A stretch of DNA of 20,000 nucleotides from Botryococcus braunii (Eukaryota; Chlorophyta; Trebouxiophyceae): positions 544,577-564,576 of the forward strand of contig KV908383.1 in assembly GCA_002005505.1 (NCBI GenBank), read 5' to 3'. Below are positions 18,060 to 20,000 of the stretch, one piece after another (the stretch's first letter is position 1; each line of letters opens with the position of its first letter). The position numbers were made by a program, and so were the translations under genes. The notes below the pieces were generated by a model. It worked only from the letters and a program-made list of their open reading frames with translations, made no database searches and was not told the origin of the DNA.

Positions 18060-18205
18060 CCCACCATGCTGAAGACTTGATCCACTTACCTCCTACCAGG
18101 CTCATCCCCAATGTGCACCAGCGCTTGATCCACTCACCTTTAACAAAACTCATAGCCAACATGCCTAAGCACTTGATGCATTCACATCCCACCAGACTTG
18201 CACCG
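18060..18205. repeat. 48-bp tandem repeat, about three units
   Basis: CTTGATCC or CTTGATGC recurs at 18076, 18124 and 18172, exactly 48 bp apart, with matching flanks (for example ACTCATAGCCAACATGCCTA against GCTCATCCCCAATGTGCACC). Read on the - strand two units contain GGTGAGTGG and GGTAAGTGG. Confidence 0.88.
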
Positions 18206-18596
18206 CAACCTCCTTGCGGCACATTTGCTCCATTCAACTCTCACAGCACTCGCACTCCAACATTCCTCATGAACTGTACATCCAATATTTCCCGTCTGAG
18301 CGGATGCAATAAATGCACACGCTCCCAGTTTCCAATCCCTGACGAGCTCAACCCCACTGAACTCCCACCAACATTTGCGTACCAAAATCTCCGAGGCATC
18401 TGCCCTAAATAACTCCATGACACTGTCACCAGCCGACTCTGAAACACTTGGTTAAGTTTCCTACAGGATTCAGGGCTCAACCCTATAGGATATAGGGTGT
18501 TCAACTTTAGAATACCTGGCCCACTTTGAGCTTGCGATCTCACGTAGGACAAAGGTCTCTACCAAGTGTTCCTTACCCCCCCCCCCTCTCCCAAAC

Positions 18597-18795
18597 CAAA
18601 AAAAAAAAAAAAAAAAAAAAAACTAAAACTCTGAACCTTAACCCTGCAGCTACGCTTCCGCGACCCCATATCCGCACACATGTGTGTCTGCCCAGCCTTT
18701 ACAACCTAGGGAGAGATGGATGCATGCATAGATGGATGGATGGATGAATGGATGGATGCATGGATGGACGGGAAGGAGAGATGGATGGGTGGATA
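18597..18795. repeat. Poly-A run and TGGA repeats
   Basis: An A-run of about 22-24 bp lies at 18599-18622, and GATGGATG-type tetranucleotide repeats with GCATGCAT breaks at 18715-18795. Confidence 0.9.
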
Positions 18796-19059
18796 GACCA
18801 GGAAGGGAGAGATTCCATATGAATTCAATAGATCTCGATCTCCAAGCCAGCAAGACCCCCACACCAGCTCACACCTCTCCTCCTCGTAAGCTCACTATCT
18901 AACTGCTCGCTGTACACTACCTGCTGTACACAGTACTCATCCTCCAGCATCTCTTCTTAAATCCCCCCCCCCCAAAAAAAACCCCCACTCACTCACCCCT
19001 CCCACCCTCTCTAACCCACCCCTCCCACCCTCCTCCCTCACGCCCTCTGACACGCACAC

Positions 19060-19085
19060 ACACAACCCCCCCCCCACACACACAC

Positions 19086-19122
<37 letters not shown>

Positions 19123-19202
19123 TGTGTGTGTGTGTGTGTGTTGTGTGTGTGTGTGTGTGTGTGTGTGTGTCTGTGTGTGTGCGTCTGTGTGTGTGTGTGT
19201 GT
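19060..19202. repeat. (CA)n, (CT)n and (GT)n compound microsatellite
   Basis: C-run and (CA)n to 19087, (CT)n at 19088-19118, then (GT)n with TTG and CTG breaks to about 19202. Confidence 0.95.
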
Positions 19203-19940
19203 CCCTTCTCTCCCCTTCCCCTCCCCTTTGCTCCCTCTTCCCCCTTCCCTCCCTCCCCCCCCCCACCCACACTACAACTTCGAATTTGACACCTCAAGCC
19301 TCTGTGTATGTCAGCAGACAAAAGTGATGGGCATGGAGATGAACAGATGACGACACAACACCAGACGCAATCATCTAGAACGGCAGTCAGATTCAGAAGG
19401 AGAAGTTGGCCAGCTGCCGAGTATTGCTTCACCATCAGAATCTTCCCTAAGGACTGCATACTGGGGCACCAAGACAACAGGGAACGCCATTACAATGGTG
19501 ACCACCTCCCAACTTCAGACAGGTTTACTAAAAGTTGACTAGGACAACCCTAGACCCCAGAATCTTGGATTCAACAACCTCTGCATTATCAAGCTCACAA
19601 CATCATGATAAAATCTACTTAATAAATCTGACAGCACCATAGGGTATCTAAACATGATATATCAAAGCACCATTGTTTACCCAAACTATTACATCTAAAA
19701 ACACATTAGTAAAATCATCAACTCTAGCAACAACTCATCAACTCATCAACTCAAATCATCAACTCTAGCAACATCGTTACTGAATCTGACTACTTTCTAA
19801 CAGCTCCAATGTTAAATCTAACATTAAATCTGATGGCCCCATGGCTGGCATGTTGGGCTCAGCATATGGCTTCCTCGCCCACAAAGGGATCTAAGCTTTA
19901 GACAAACAGAGCAGTACAAGGTGGGCGCGCACCCCCACTA

Positions 19941-20000
19941 CCGCTTGCTCTGCAAAAACGCGTGCAAACTCTCCAGCCCCTGGAGGCAGATCGGGAGGCG
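19941..20000 (-). CDS. Candidate NAA35 upstream exon, cut by window edge
   Basis: Reading the - strand from the edge gives RLPICLQGLESLHAFLQSKR, followed by GTAGTG, a possible donor starting near 19940. The residue pattern loosely resembles the NAA35 segment before the NRARQR exon (human VCEVVNLTNLHCILDFF), with Cys, Leu and Phe in similar spacing. The piece is only about 20 residues and could be chance. Confidence 0.3.

Larger units (their letters stand above)
17848..19939. other. Probable NAA35 intron(s), no exon placed
   Basis: About 2 kb separates the NRARQRRRM exon from the right edge candidate. The protein order requires at least one more exon here or further upstream, but none was recognised. 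The stretch contains a 48-bp tandem repeat (18060-18205), an A-run (about 18599-18622), TGGA repeats (18715-18795), and (CT)n/(GT)n (19060-19202). Open frames on + (17948-18412) and - (18241-18552, 19000-19477) have no recognised similarity. Confidence 0.55.

Noticed and set aside
17948..18412. + strand 154-codon open frame
   Set aside because: Crosses the 48-bp tandem repeat, antisense to the NAA35 gene, and has no recognised domain.

Overview
The window is eukaryotic nuclear DNA. Both genes recognised here are cut into short exons by GT-AG introns of several hundred bases to almost 2 kb, and the introns and spacers are full of (GT)n, (CA)n, (GA)n and (CT)n tracts, poly-G/poly-C runs and minisatellites. 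No bacterial-type operon, CRISPR array, rRNA, tRNA or intact transposon was recognised. Protein resemblance of both genes is to plant-type members as well as general eukaryotic ones, so an alga or charophyte-like photosynthetic eukaryote with an expanded, repeat-rich genome is a reasonable guess, but the sequence alone does not fix the lineage.

Layout. Bases 1-2312 hold no gene I can support. From about 2313 to 9604 on the + strand lies an amino acid/auxin permease family (AAAP, SLC36/38-like) transporter in at least seven exons: 2313-2518, 3587-3731, a short exon not located between 3732 and 5724, 5725-5837, 6175-6366, 8085-8312, and a terminal exon ending at 9604. The exon phases match at every join I could define except around the unlocated exon and at the last intron, where the homology-preferred join is non-canonical. 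Bases 9605-13149 are the spacer between two convergent 3' ends; they contain a nearly perfect 44-bp palindrome and, next to the second gene, an ~80-bp tandem repeat rich in CAGCTG.

From 13150 upward on the - strand lies the C-terminal half of NAA35 (MAK10), the auxiliary subunit of the NatC N-terminal acetyltransferase. Six exons were joined with consistent phases: 17847-17656, 17100-16984, 16461-16147, 15393-15186, 13945-13839 and 13374-13150 (stop). About 387 residues are visible. The 5' half of the gene lies in or beyond 17848-20000, where only one weak candidate exon at the right edge was seen.

The two genes are not obviously related in function: one is a membrane transporter for amino acids or similar solutes, the other a ribosome-associated cytosolic subunit. 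The most distinctive feature of the window is repeat architecture relative to splicing: complementary (GA)n and (UC)n tracts flank one NAA35 exon, a 70-bp repeat duplicates an exon-intron junction, a 48-bp repeat carries donor-like motifs, and a minisatellite sits directly before a transporter exon. I did not find a clearly new biological system; the best leads are these intron structures.
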